Source: Streptomyces sp. NBC_01232 (lineage in GTDB: Bacteria > Actinomycetota > Actinomycetes > Streptomycetales > Streptomycetaceae). Taken from it: a DNA stretch of 64,000 nucleotides. Where the stretch lies: contig NZ_CP108518.1 of NCBI RefSeq assembly GCF_035989885.1, forward strand, positions 6,067,001 through 6,131,000, written 5' to 3'. Under the pieces are notes generated by a model that did not search any database, was not told the DNA's origin, and was given only the letters and a program-made list of their open reading frames with translations. Positions 46,575-56,570 of the stretch are shown here, piece after piece. Position 1 is the first letter of the stretch. The number at the start of each line of letters is the position of its first letter. The position numbers and the translations under genes are program-made.

Positions 46575-46765
46575 CCGTTCCGGGTCGGGAGAAGTCGAGG
46601 ACGGGACCGTTGCCTTCCGTGTCACGTCAAGCGGATCGCAACTCCCCGCAATACGCCCGGTTCCTTACGATAAGTCGTCAATTGCGTAGGTGGCACCGAT
46701 CACCCTTTCGTGTGCTTTTCACCAAAGACCTCAAGGGCGATGGAGGCACGGCCGACAAAGGATTC

Positions 46766-47653
46766 GTGAGTACCCTTGCGCACACCATGATGACCGCCGC
46801 CCGCCATGCCGACTCCGGCCTCGCCGGCCCGGGCGACCTCGACCGCTACCCCTACGCGGAAACCCCCGGGTCCGACCGCGTCGGAGCACCTCATTGGGAC
46901 GGTGCCGACGTCGAGTTGAGCCGAGTGGGCCGCCGCGCGGCAGGCAGCCGCGGACGCGGACTGCACGGCCAACTCGTCCAGCAGCTCGGCCAGATGATCG
47001 TTTCGGGCGACCTCGGTGCGGACCGCCCGCTGGTCCCCGAGGAGATCGGCCAGCGTTTCGAGGTCTCCCGCACGGTCGTCCGCGAATCCCTGCGGGTCCT
47101 GGAGGCCAAGGGCCTCGTCAGTGCCCGCCCCAACGTCGGCACCCGGGTCCGCCCCGTGGCCGACTGGAACCTGCTCGACCCCGACATCATCGAATGGCGG
47201 GCCTTCGGCCCCCAGCGCGACGACCAGCGCCGCGAGCTGGGCGAGCTCCGCTGGACCATCGAGCCGCTCGCCGCCCGCCTCGCCGCGGGCCACGGCCGCC
47301 CGGACATCCAGCAGCGCCTCGCCGACATGGTCGAGATCATGGGCCACGCCCTCGGCCAGGGGGACGCGATCACCTTCGCGCGCGCCGACAACGAGTTCCA
47401 CGCGCTGCTGATCCAGGTCGCCGGGAACCGCATGCTGGAGCACCTCTCCGGCATCGTCTCCGCCGCCCTCCAGGTCTCCGGCAGCCCGATCACCGCCTGC
47501 GACCGCCCGAGCGAGACCTGTGTGGCGCACCACGCACGAATGGTCGAGGCCCTCGCCGCGGGTGACGCGATGGGCGCCGAGAACGCCATGCGGCAGCTCC
47601 TGACGGTTCATCCGGAGGTCGAGCGCGTGGTTCCCGCCCCGCGCGAGCACTGA
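46766..47653 (+). CDS. FadR-subfamily GntR transcriptional regulator
   Basis: 295 residues. After a 65-residue N-terminal extension, the winged HTH is GLHGQLVQQLGQMIVSGDLG with PEEIGQRFEVSRTVVRESLRVLEAKGLV. The FCD ligand domain follows (LRWTIEPLAARLAAGH, RADNEFHALLIQVAGN, HHARMVEALAAGD), with the Asp/His pattern of metal-binding FCD domains. Ligands are often small carboxylates. GTG 46766 is favoured by an AAGGA sequence 3 nt upstream and a family-like start; ATG 46787 is an alternative, with TACCCT 10 nt upstream. Targets are unknown; the gene is directly upstream of hrdB. Confidence 0.88.
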   Translation: MSTLAHTMMTAARHADSGLAGPGDLDRYPYAETPGSDRVGAPHWDGADVELSRVGRRAAGSRGRGLHGQLVQQLGQMIVSGDLGADRPLVPEEIGQRFEVSRTVVRESLRVLEAKGLVSARPNVGTRVRPVADWNLLDPDIIEWRAFGPQRDDQRRELGELRWTIEPLAARLAAGHGRPDIQQRLADMVEIMGHALGQGDAITFARADNEFHALLIQVAGNRMLEHLSGIVSAALQVSGSPITACDRPSETCVAHHARMVEALAAGDAMGAENAMRQLLTVHPEVERVVPAPREH

Positions 47654-47830
47654 CGGGCGGACGCGCGGGGGCGTGGGGGTGCAGAACGTGTCGCCGGGCC
47701 CGGTCGGGTCCGGCGACACCGGCGTGAGGCCCTCTTTCGCGGCGGTCCGGGCCCCGGTGGAACACCGGGTACGACCACATGACCGGCACGGGTGGATACG
47801 GGGTGTGACTCGGGCCACGAATATTGGGCG

Positions 47831-47856
47831 TAACGCTCTGCGAGGTCACGCGATGA
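47831..47856 (+). promoter_or_regulatory. hrdB promoter of ECF sigma (ShbA) type
   Basis: GTAAC (47831-47835) and CGATG (47852-47856) are 16 nt apart, matching the -35/-10 pair I recall for the ShbA-dependent hrdB promoter of Streptomyces. A TSS near 47862 gives a leader of about 165 nt. The rest of 47654-48027 shows no gene. Confidence 0.65.
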
Positions 47857-48027
47857 CTTAAGAGGTGATGGCCGACGGAGGGAAGACAGCAGCCCTTGGG
47901 GGTGCTGTGCAGCTCCCCGGCCCCTGCCCGCGCCGCCGGCCCATCCCCGGTCGGAGGTCGTCGGCTCCGGTCCAGCACCACCAGGCCCGGGGTCGGAAGC
48001 CGTTCCCATCGTTCCGAGAGGTTGTTC

Positions 48028-49596
<1,569 letters not shown>

Positions 49597-49602
49597 CCGG
49601 GC

Positions 49603-49635
49603 GGCTTCCGACGGCGCCCGGCGCCGTCGGAAGCC
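49603..49635 (+). terminator. hrdB terminator
   Basis: A 15-bp perfect stem (49603-49617 with 49621-49635) and a 3-nt loop, 6 nt after the hrdB stop codon. Confidence 0.88.
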
Positions 49636-49733
49636 CACGGAGCCGACGGGGCGACGGTGACCGCGCGGGTGCGCTCGGCCACCGGGCATCCCACTCTGGG
49701 TGGAGTCATGCACACTCGGAGTCAGGAGGCCTC

Positions 49734-50660
49734 ATGCGTCGTCCCTTTGCCCGTGCTCTGGCGGGAGCGCTGACCCTGGCGGCGGGAGCGGCCGCTGCGC
49801 CGCTCGCCCAGATGCCGCAGGCGGCCGCGGACAGCGTGGTGATCGGCGGGAAGCCGGTGAAGGTCGCAGACAGCCCGTGGGTCGTCGCCCTGGCCAGCCG
49901 TGACCGGTTCGGGGGTACGCGGGGCGGGCAGTTCTGCGGAGGGGTCGTCGTGGCCCCGACCAGGGTGCTGACGGCGGCGCACTGCCTGGGCAGCCAGGTG
50001 CTGGGCGGCCCGGTGGAGTCCGTGGCCGACTTCCGGGTGATCGCCGGGCGTACGGAGCTCCGGGCGGCCGACGGCCGGGAGGTCGCGGTGCGCGGGGCAC
50101 GGGTGAACCCGGCCTACGACCCGGCGAGCAATGCCGGGGACCTCGCCGTGCTGGAGCTGGCCGAGCCCCTTCCGGCGCACCACGTGCTGCCCATGGCGGG
50201 GGCCGGGCATCCCGCCTACGGGGCGGGGACCGAGGCGGCCGTGTACGGATGGGGCGACACGAGCGGCTTCGGTGACTACGCGTACGCGCTCCGTGCCGCG
50301 GGGGTGACGGTGCTGGCGGACGAGGTCTGCGCGCGCGCCTACCCCGGGGACGCGGACGGCCAGTACCGCGCGGAGTCCATGGTGTGTGCGGGGGACAGCG
50401 GTGGCGGCAGGGACGCCTGCCAGGGCGACAGCGGCGGGCCGCTGGTGGCGCAGGGGCGGCTCATCGGGCTGGTCTCGTGGGGCCGGGGCTGCGGGCGCGC
50501 CGACAGCCCCGGGGTCTACACGCGTATCGCCCCGTTGGTCGACTTCGTGCTCGCCCCGGAGACGGCCGCGCAGGCCGCGAAGGTCCAGGACATCCGATGG
50601 GACGCCCGCAGGGGCTCCCAGCCGCACGCAGGGCCCGTACAGGGGCATCCCACGTCGTAG
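49734..50660 (+). CDS. Secreted trypsin-like serine protease (S1 family)
   Basis: 308 residues. A signal peptide (MRRPFARALAGALTLAAGAA with a cleavable APLAQMPQAAA region) is followed by the mature enzyme starting near VVIGGKPV. The triad is H83 (TAAHC), D136 (AGDLAVL) and S233 (GDSGGP), with Asp at the expected S1 pocket position (RDACQGDSGGP), giving trypsin-like specificity for Arg/Lys. Three disulphides are likely. The C-terminal 30 residues are an extra Ala/Arg/His-rich tail. AGGAGG lies 5 nt before the ATG, and a strong hairpin follows the gene. Confidence 0.93.
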   Translation: MRRPFARALAGALTLAAGAAAAPLAQMPQAAADSVVIGGKPVKVADSPWVVALASRDRFGGTRGGQFCGGVVVAPTRVLTAAHCLGSQVLGGPVESVADFRVIAGRTELRAADGREVAVRGARVNPAYDPASNAGDLAVLELAEPLPAHHVLPMAGAGHPAYGAGTEAAVYGWGDTSGFGDYAYALRAAGVTVLADEVCARAYPGDADGQYRAESMVCAGDSGGGRDACQGDSGGPLVAQGRLIGLVSWGRGCGRADSPGVYTRIAPLVDFVLAPETAAQAAKVQDIRWDARRGSQPHAGPVQGHPTS

Positions 50661-50680
50661 GTGCAGGTCGCGGACGTGAG

Positions 50681-50719
50681 GACGGGCGGCACCCCTGGGT
50701 CTCAGGGGTGCCGCCCGTC
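50681..50719. terminator. Bidirectional hairpin terminator, 17-bp perfect stem
   Basis: 50681-50697 pairs perfectly with 50703-50719 across a 5-nt loop, between the trypsin gene and the convergent DUF7455 gene. Confidence 0.88.
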
Positions 50720-50769
50720 GACCGGCCTAGCCGGTCCTGGCTCGTCGGATGCGAGGTGCAGGCCTTGTG

Positions 50770-51003
50770 TCAGCGGTCCTCGGGTTCGGCATTGGCAGCC
50801 GGAGCGGACGTGAGCCGCTCGGTCTCATCCTGTATTTCCGCGGCGATCTTCTTGAGTTCCGGCTCGAACTTGCGACCGTGGTGGGCGCAGAAGAGCAGTT
50901 CACCGCCGCTCAGCAGGACGACGCGCAGATATGCCTGGGCGCCGCAACGGTCGCATCGGTCAGCGGCCGTCAGCGGGGTCGCGGGTGTCAGAACAGTAGT
51001 CAC
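50770..51003 (-). CDS. Small DUF7455-type zinc-ribbon protein
   Basis: 77 residues with a CDRCGAQAY motif and a second C-H-H pair (LFCAHHG) forming a probable zinc site, then a charged helix. I recall this small family as widely conserved next to hrdB in actinobacteria, function unknown. GTG 51003 has AAGAGG about 4-5 nt upstream. It is convergent with the trypsin gene and divergent from parE. Confidence 0.82.
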   Translation of the reverse strand: MTTVLTPATPLTAADRCDRCGAQAYLRVVLLSGGELLFCAHHGRKFEPELKKIAAEIQDETERLTSAPAANAEPEDR

Positions 51004-51300
51004 GTCGCCTCTTCTCTAGCTCGACGAGCTGTCGTACCAGGGTCAACATCCAACCAGGCCGAAAACGTTCCCGCTCGCGGCTTTTCCTCGAAACTTCCTT
51101 CCGAAGCTGGCCGGCTGTTGCCGGTTGGCGGCGAAGGAGCCGTATTGCGTTGCTTTACGGTTTCGCGTTGTCAGTCGTGCGCTTCTTGCAGTTCCATCCT
51201 CCCCCGGCGAGAGTGCCAGGTTGTTCATGAGGACGTGCCCGAACCCTAAATGGTTCATGCGCGGAAGGGAACGTGATGTTTCCTTCACCCGCCCGGGGGA

Positions 51301-51316
51301 TCGAACACCCGTGCGG
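51301..51316. promoter_or_regulatory. LexA-box-like sequence at the parE promoter
   Basis: TCGAACACCCGTGCGG matches TCGAAC-N4-GTTCGA at 10 of 12 positions, with a perfect left half. It lies just upstream of the TAGGCT -10 at 51325. The central ACCC is less typical than at the lexA site. Confidence 0.3.
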
Positions 51317-51324
51317 ATCTGGAC

Positions 51325-51330
51325 TAGGCT
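51325..51330 (+). promoter_or_regulatory. -10 element TAGGCT upstream of parE
   Basis: TAGGCT is followed by 5 nt and ATG 51336, which begins a 39-codon ORF ending across the parE start. The rest of 51004-51324 shows no gene. Confidence 0.45.
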
Positions 51331-51335
51331 GTGGA

Positions 51336-51455
51336 ATGCGCGAGGGTGGCGTTGCATCGGCTCTACCTGGCCTCGGTACCCTTCGAGCGGCACCCGAGCC
51401 ACCCCTGCGCCCCACCGGGCCAGAAAAAGAATTCAGCGAGGAGCGAACTGCGTGA
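51336..51455 (+). CDS. Possible leaderless leader ORF coupled to parE
   Basis: 39 codons from ATG 51336, which lies 5 nt after the TAGGCT box, to TGA 51453-51455. The stop overlaps the parE GTG as GTGA. The peptide (MREGGVASALPGLGTLRAAP..) resembles no family and may simply serve to deliver ribosomes to parE. It is possible that it is an artefact of high-GC open frames; the start and stop placement are what make it notable. Confidence 0.35.
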   Translation: MREGGVASALPGLGTLRAAPEPPLRPTGPEKEFSEERTA

Positions 51456-53572
51456 CCGCCGACACGTCCGTGCCTTCCAGCGCGCTGCTGTCCGGAGCAG
51501 ACCGGGACGGTTCCAACTACACCGCGCGGCACCTGCTCGTCCTCGAAGGGCTGGAGGCCGTCCGCAAGCGTCCCGGCATGTATATCGGCTCGACCGACAG
51601 CCGGGGCCTCATGCACTGCCTCTGGGAGATCATCGACAATTCCGTCGACGAGGCCCTGGGCGGCTACTGCGACCACATCGAGGTGATCCTCCACGAGGAC
51701 TCCTCCGTCGAGGTCCGGGACAACGGCCGCGGCATCCCCGTGGACGTCGAGCCCAAGACCGGTCTGTCCGGCATCGAAGTCGTCATGACCAAGCTGCACG
51801 CCGGCGGCAAGTTCGGCGGCGGCTCGTACGCGGCCTCCGGCGGCCTGCACGGCGTCGGTGCCTCCGTGGTCAACGCCCTCTCCGCCCGTCTCGACGTGGA
51901 GGTCGACCGCAACAGCGCGACCCACGCCATCAGCTTCCGCCGCGGCGTCCCGGGGATGTTCACCGAGCAGGGCCCCGACAGCCCCTTCGACCCCGCCAAC
52001 GGCCTCCGCAAGGTCAAGCGGGTCGCCAAGGGCCGCACCGGCACCCGGGTCCGCTACTGGGCCGACCGCCAGATCTTCCTCAAGGACGCCCGGCTCAACC
52101 TGGAGACGCTCTACCAGCGCGCCCGCCAGACCGCCTTCCTCGTCCCCGGCCTGACCCTGGTCGTCCGCGACGAGCGCGGCATCGACGGGGCCGGCAAGAC
52201 CGAGGAGACCTTCCGCTTCGACGGCGGCATCAGCGAATTCTGCGAGTACCTCGCCCAGGACAAGGCGGTCTGCGACGTCCTGCGCCTGACCGGTACGGGC
52301 ACCTTCAAGGAGACCGTCCCGGTCCTCGACGACCGCGGCCACATGACCCCCACCGAGGTCACCCGCGAGCTCGGCGTGGACATCGCCCTGCGCTGGGGCA
52401 CGGGGTACGAGACCAACGTCAAGTCCTTCGTGAACATCATCGCCACCCCCAAGGGCGGCACCCACGTCTCCGGCTTCGAGCGCTCGGTCGCCAAGACAGT
52501 GAACGAGGTGCTGCGCTCGGCCAAGCTCCTGCGCGTCGCCGAGGACGACGTGGTCAAGGACGACGCGATGGAGGGCATGACCGCCGTCGTCACCGTCCGG
52601 CTCGCCGAACCCCAGTTCGAGGGTCAGACCAAGGAGGTGCTCGGCACCTCCGCGGCCACCCGCATCGTCGCCGCCGTGGTCGCCAAGGAGCTCAAGGCCT
52701 TCCTGACCTCCGCCAAGCGCGACGACAAGCAGCAGGCCCGCGCCGTGATGGAGAAGATCGTCGCGGCCGCCAGGACCCGGATCGCGGCCCGTCAGCACAA
52801 GGAGGCGCAGCGTCGCAAGACCGCGCTGGAGACCTCCTCGCTCCCCGCCAAGCTGGCCGACTGCCGCAGCGACGACGTGGACCGCAGCGAGCTCTTCATC
52901 GTCGAGGGCGACTCCGCCCTCGGCACCGCGAAGCTCGCGCGGAACTCGGAATTCCAGGCGCTCCTGCCCATCCGCGGAAAGATCCTCAACGTCCAGAAGT
53001 CCTCGATCTCGGACATGCTGAAGAACGCCGAGTGCGGGGCGATCATCCAGGTCATAGGGGCCGGCTCGGGCCGGACCTTCGACCTCGACGCCGCCCGGTA
53101 CGGCAAGATCGTGCTGCTCGTCGACGCCGACGTCGACGGCGCGCACATCCGCTGCCTGCTGCTCACGCTCTTCCAGCGGTACATGCGGCCGATGGTCGAG
53201 GCGGGCCGGGTCTTCGCGGCCGTACCGCCGCTGCACCGGATCGAGCTGGTCCAGCCGAAGAAGGGCCAGGACAAGTACGTCTACACGTACTCGGACAACG
53301 AGCTGCGCCAGACCCTGCTGGAGTACCAGCGCAAGAACATCCGGTACAAGGACTCGATCCAGCGCTACAAGGGCCTCGGCGAGATGGACGCGGACCAGCT
53401 GGCGGAGACCACCATGGACCCCCGCTTCCGCACCCTGCGCCGGATCAACATCGGCGACCTGGACTCGGCCGAGCAGGTCTTCGACCTGCTCATGGGCAAT
53501 GAGGTGGCGCCCCGCAAGGAGTTCATCACGAGCTCCGCGGCGACCCTGGACCGCTCACGCATCGACGCCTGA
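51452..53572 (+). CDS. parE: Type IIA topoisomerase subunit B (ParE/second GyrB-like)
   Basis: 706 residues. GHKL ATPase motifs: EIIDNSVDEAL, VRDNGRGIP, and the GLHGVGASVVNAL loop. The transducer follows, then the TOPRIM domain with FIVEGDSALGTAK and DADVDGAHIRCLL, and the C-terminal RYKGLGEMDADQL. There is no long GyrB-type insert. With ParC it would form topoisomerase IV, which decatenates chromosomes; parC is not in this window. GTG 51452 has GAGGAG 9-10 nt upstream and overlaps the stop of a short upstream ORF. Streptomyces have a separate gyrB near the origin, so this is taken as parE. Confidence 0.92.
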   Translation: MTADTSVPSSALLSGADRDGSNYTARHLLVLEGLEAVRKRPGMYIGSTDSRGLMHCLWEIIDNSVDEALGGYCDHIEVILHEDSSVEVRDNGRGIPVDVEPKTGLSGIEVVMTKLHAGGKFGGGSYAASGGLHGVGASVVNALSARLDVEVDRNSATHAISFRRGVPGMFTEQGPDSPFDPANGLRKVKRVAKGRTGTRVRYWADRQIFLKDARLNLETLYQRARQTAFLVPGLTLVVRDERGIDGAGKTEETFRFDGGISEFCEYLAQDKAVCDVLRLTGTGTFKETVPVLDDRGHMTPTEVTRELGVDIALRWGTGYETNVKSFVNIIATPKGGTHVSGFERSVAKTVNEVLRSAKLLRVAEDDVVKDDAMEGMTAVVTVRLAEPQFEGQTKEVLGTSAATRIVAAVVAKELKAFLTSAKRDDKQQARAVMEKIVAAARTRIAARQHKEAQRRKTALETSSLPAKLADCRSDDVDRSELFIVEGDSALGTAKLARNSEFQALLPIRGKILNVQKSSISDMLKNAECGAIIQVIGAGSGRTFDLDAARYGKIVLLVDADVDGAHIRCLLLTLFQRYMRPMVEAGRVFAAVPPLHRIELVQPKKGQDKYVYTYSDNELRQTLLEYQRKNIRYKDSIQRYKGLGEMDADQLAETTMDPRFRTLRRINIGDLDSAEQVFDLLMGNEVAPRKEFITSSAATLDRSRIDA

Positions 53573-53623
53573 CCCGGGTGCCGCCGGAGTCCCGCGGCCA
53601 CCGGCACCGAACGAGCCACGGCA

Positions 53624-53671
53624 TACCGGCGCTCGTCACTCCATCACCTGTTGGAGTGAAGAGCGCCGGTA
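53624..53671 (+). terminator. parE terminator, long interrupted hairpin
   Basis: 53624-53643 pairs with 53652-53671: 11 bp, a 2x2 internal loop, then 7 bp and an 8-nt loop. Confidence 0.75.
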
Positions 53672-53746
53672 CACCAGTCCGGAAAGCGGCATTCCGCACA
53701 TCCTTGTGAGCACGCGGCCAATGCGGCAGCGGACAAGGAGAGTTCG

Positions 53747-54235
53747 GTGGACAAGCACGAAGGTCGTGATACCGGAACGATCCGGCTGGACGACCCCTGG
53801 TACGACGCACTCGCCGTCGGGTGGGGCGAGGGTGAGGAAACGTCCCAGCCGGCCCCGGTCCCCGGTGGCGGATGCCCCGCGCCGGGCGCATCCGACATCT
53901 ACCTCGAAGTGCAGCGCAGTGCCGCCTTCCAGGAGGTCCGCACCCGCTACCGCAGGTTCGTCGTCCCCGCCACCGCCGGGTTCTTCCTCTGGTACGTCGC
54001 CTACGTCGTCGCCGCCACCACCGCGCCCGGCCTGATGGCGCGGCCCGTGGTGGGCGCGGTCAACGTGGCCATGCTGGCGGGGCTCGGCCAGTTCCTCAGC
54101 ACCTTCCTGCTGACCTGGGCGTACGCCCGGCACGCGCGGCTGCGCAGGGACCGGGCCGCGCTCGACCTGCGCTGGACCGTCTTCGAACAGGAACGCGGCC
54201 AGGAGCGGACCCGGGCGAGGAGGGCGGGCCGGTGA
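53747..54235 (+). CDS. DUF485 membrane protein
   Basis: 162 residues. After an acidic 50-residue leader, the DUF485 domain has VQRSAAFQEVRTRYRRFVVPATAGFFLWYV, two membrane segments, and FLLTWAYARHARLRRDR. DUF485 proteins are encoded beside acetate/solute:sodium symporters and may assist them. GTG 53747 has AAGGAGAG 5-6 nt upstream. Its stop overlaps the symporter start as GTGA, so the two are translationally coupled. Confidence 0.92.
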   Translation: MDKHEGRDTGTIRLDDPWYDALAVGWGEGEETSQPAPVPGGGCPAPGASDIYLEVQRSAAFQEVRTRYRRFVVPATAGFFLWYVAYVVAATTAPGLMARPVVGAVNVAMLAGLGQFLSTFLLTWAYARHARLRRDRAALDLRWTVFEQERGQERTRARRAGR

Positions 54236-55824
54236 CCACCGAGCACCAGACCCTCGCGCTGATCCTGTTCAGCGTCTTCATCGCGGTGACCCTCGGCATC
54301 ACCACCTGGGTCAGCCGCAACCGGCACGGGTCGGCCGAGGAGTTCTACGCGGGCGGGCGGTTGTTCTCCCCCATGGAGAACGGTTTCGCCATCGCGGGCG
54401 ACTACATGTCCGCCGCCTCCTTCCTCGGCATCTCCGGCCTGATCGCCCTCTTCGGCTACGACGGCCTGCTCTACTCGGTGGGCTTCCTCGTGGCCTGGCT
54501 CGTCGTGCTGTTCCTCGTCGCCGAACTCGTCCGCAACTGCGGGCGCTTCACCCTCGCCGACGTGGTCGCCGCCCGGATGAGCGAGCGTCCGGTGCGGATC
54601 GCCGCCGGCACCTCCTCGGTCGTCGTGTCCGTGCTCTACCTCATCGCGCAGATGGTCGGTGCCGGCAGTCTGGTCGGCCTGCTGCTGGGGAACTCCAGCG
54701 CCGTTGCCCGGACCCTCACCGTGGTCGGGGTGGGTGCGCTGATGGTGGTCTACGTGTCCTTCGGCGGGATGCGCGCCACCACCTGGATCCAGATCGTGAA
54801 GGCCGTGCTGCTGATGGGCGGGGCGATCACGCTGACCGTGCTCGTGCTGCTGCGCTTCCACGGGAACTTCGACCAGCTGCTCACCAGCGCCGCCGACCGC
54901 AGCGGGCACGGCCGGGCGTTCCTCGGCCCCGGACTCAAGTACGGCGGGGACTGGACCGCCCGCGTCGACTTCATGAGCCTCGGTCTCGCGCTGGTCCTCG
55001 GGACCGCAGGGCTGCCGCACATCCTGTCGCGCTTCTACACCGTGCCCACCGCGCGCTCGGCCCGACGCTCGGTGGTGTGGGCGATCGCGCTGATCGGCGG
55101 CTTCTACCTGATGACCATCGTGCTCGGCTTCGGGGCGGCCGCCCTGGTGGGGCCGGACGCCGTACGGGCCTCCAACGCCTCCGGGAACACGGCAGTTCCG
55201 CTGCTGGCGGCCTTCCTCGGCGGGGGCGCGGGTTCCACCGGGGGCGCGGTGCTCTTCGCCTTCGTGGCCGCCATCGCCTTCGCCACCATCCTGGCCGTGG
55301 TGGCCGGCATCACCCTGGCCTCCTCGGCCTCCGTGGCCCACGACCTGTACGCCTCCCTCAAGCGCCGGCACGCGAAGCAGCGCAGCGAGGTCGCGGTGGC
55401 CCGGGTCGCCGCCGTCGGCATCGGGGCCGTCGCGATCGCCCTCGGACTGCTCGCCCAGAACCTGAACGTGGCGTTCCTGGTGGGCCTGGCCTTCGCGGTG
55501 GCGGCCTCGGCCAACCTTCCGGTGCTGCTGTACTCGCTCTTCTGGCGCGGCTTCACCACCCGCGGAGCCGTGTGGTCGGTGTACGGCGGGCTGATCCCGG
55601 CGGTGCTTCTCGTGCTGGTCTCGCCGGTGGTGTCGGGCAGCGCGGAGTCGCTCTTCCCCGGGGTGGACTTCCAGTACTTCCCGCTCCAGAACCCGGGGAT
55701 CGTCTCGATCCCGCTGGGCTTCCTGGCGGGCTGGCTGGGCACGGTCACCTCGGGCGAGGAACCGGACGAGGCCAAGCACGCGGAGACGGAGGTCCGCTCC
55801 CTGACCGGCGCCGGAGCGGTCTGA
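54232..55824 (+). CDS. Cation:acetate/monocarboxylate symporter (SSS family, ActP/MctC-like)
   Basis: 530-residue sodium:solute symporter. Early signature EEFYAGGRLFSPMENGFAIAGDYMSAASFLGI is that of ActP-type carriers; about 13 hydrophobic segments follow, with LGTAGLPHILSRFYTVPTARSARRS, the SSS-family signature, in the middle. Substrates of this group are acetate, pyruvate and propionate. GTG 54232 overlaps the DUF485 stop. It is convergent with a CitA/CitB-like two-component system and near two citrate synthases, consistent with carboxylate use. Confidence 0.93.
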   Translation: MTTEHQTLALILFSVFIAVTLGITTWVSRNRHGSAEEFYAGGRLFSPMENGFAIAGDYMSAASFLGISGLIALFGYDGLLYSVGFLVAWLVVLFLVAELVRNCGRFTLADVVAARMSERPVRIAAGTSSVVVSVLYLIAQMVGAGSLVGLLLGNSSAVARTLTVVGVGALMVVYVSFGGMRATTWIQIVKAVLLMGGAITLTVLVLLRFHGNFDQLLTSAADRSGHGRAFLGPGLKYGGDWTARVDFMSLGLALVLGTAGLPHILSRFYTVPTARSARRSVVWAIALIGGFYLMTIVLGFGAAALVGPDAVRASNASGNTAVPLLAAFLGGGAGSTGGAVLFAFVAAIAFATILAVVAGITLASSASVAHDLYASLKRRHAKQRSEVAVARVAAVGIGAVAIALGLLAQNLNVAFLVGLAFAVAASANLPVLLYSLFWRGFTTRGAVWSVYGGLIPAVLLVLVSPVVSGSAESLFPGVDFQYFPLQNPGIVSIPLGFLAGWLGTVTSGEEPDEAKHAETEVRSLTGAGAV

Positions 55825-55851
55825 GCGGCCGACGCCCGGCTCCTGGCTCAC

Positions 55852-55885
55852 GGCTCCCGTCAGGCAGGTCCCTCCGACGGGAGCC
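55852..55885. terminator. Hairpin between convergent symporter and response-regulator genes
   Basis: 10-bp stem (55852-55861 with 55876-55885); the right arm lies inside the end of the response-regulator gene. Confidence 0.5.
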
Positions 55886-56570
55886 AGGTGTAACGGTGCT
55901 CCGGGCGGCCGGTCTCGCCGTAGCGCAGGGCGAGGCTGACCCTGGCGGTGCGTTCGAGGAGCTTCACGTAGCGCTGGGCGGTCTGGCGGCTGATGCCCGC
56001 CCGGTCGGCGATCTGCTGGGTGGACAGGGGGCCCTCCGCGCTGCGCAGGACCTGGCGGACCAGCTCCGCGGTGGTGGGGGAGTGGCCCTTGGGGAGCTCG
56101 TTCGTGGATCCCGCGGCGGCGAGGGTGCCGAAGATCCGGTCCACCTCGGCCTGTTCGGCCTCACCGCCCGTGTCCAGGGTGCGGCGCAGGGCCCCGTACG
56201 CCTCCAGTCGCGTGCGCAGCCCGGCGAAGGTGAACGGTTTGACGAGGTACTGCAGGGCGCCGAGGCGCATGGCGGACTGCACGGTGGCGAGGCCACGGGC
56301 TGCGGTGACCATGATCACATCGGTGTGGTGGCCGAGCTCGCGCAGGCGGCGGACCAGGTCCAGGCCGTTCTCGTCGGGGAGGTAGTGGTCCAGCAGGACG
56401 AGGTCCACAGGATGCGCGGTGAGGAACTGCAGTGCCTCGGCGGCGGAATGTGCCTGCGCCGTCACCCGGAAACCGGGAACCTTCGCCACGTACGCCGCGT
56501 TGATCCGGGCAACACGTACATCGTCGTCGACGACCAGTACGGCATGAACCCTGCTCGGGGTCTCGTTCAT
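55860..56570 (-). CDS. CitB/DcuR-family response regulator
   Basis: 236 residues. Receiver domain: acidic pair DDD near 15-17, phosphoacceptor D61 (LVLLDHYLP), and the K of LVKPFTF. The C-terminal winged HTH (LSTQQIADRAGISRQTAQRYVKLLE) is typical of the CitB/DcuR branch. ATG 56570 overlaps the stop of the sensor kinase gene (ATGA), so they are coupled. Targets are probably the adjacent symporter or citrate synthase genes; this is inference from position. Confidence 0.94.
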   Translation of the reverse strand: MNETPSRVHAVLVVDDDVRVARINAAYVAKVPGFRVTAQAHSAAEALQFLTAHPVDLVLLDHYLPDENGLDLVRRLRELGHHTDVIMVTAARGLATVQSAMRLGALQYLVKPFTFAGLRTRLEAYGALRRTLDTGGEAEQAEVDRIFGTLAAAGSTNELPKGHSPTTAELVRQVLRSAEGPLSTQQIADRAGISRQTAQRYVKLLERTARVSLALRYGETGRPEHRYTWLPSEGPA

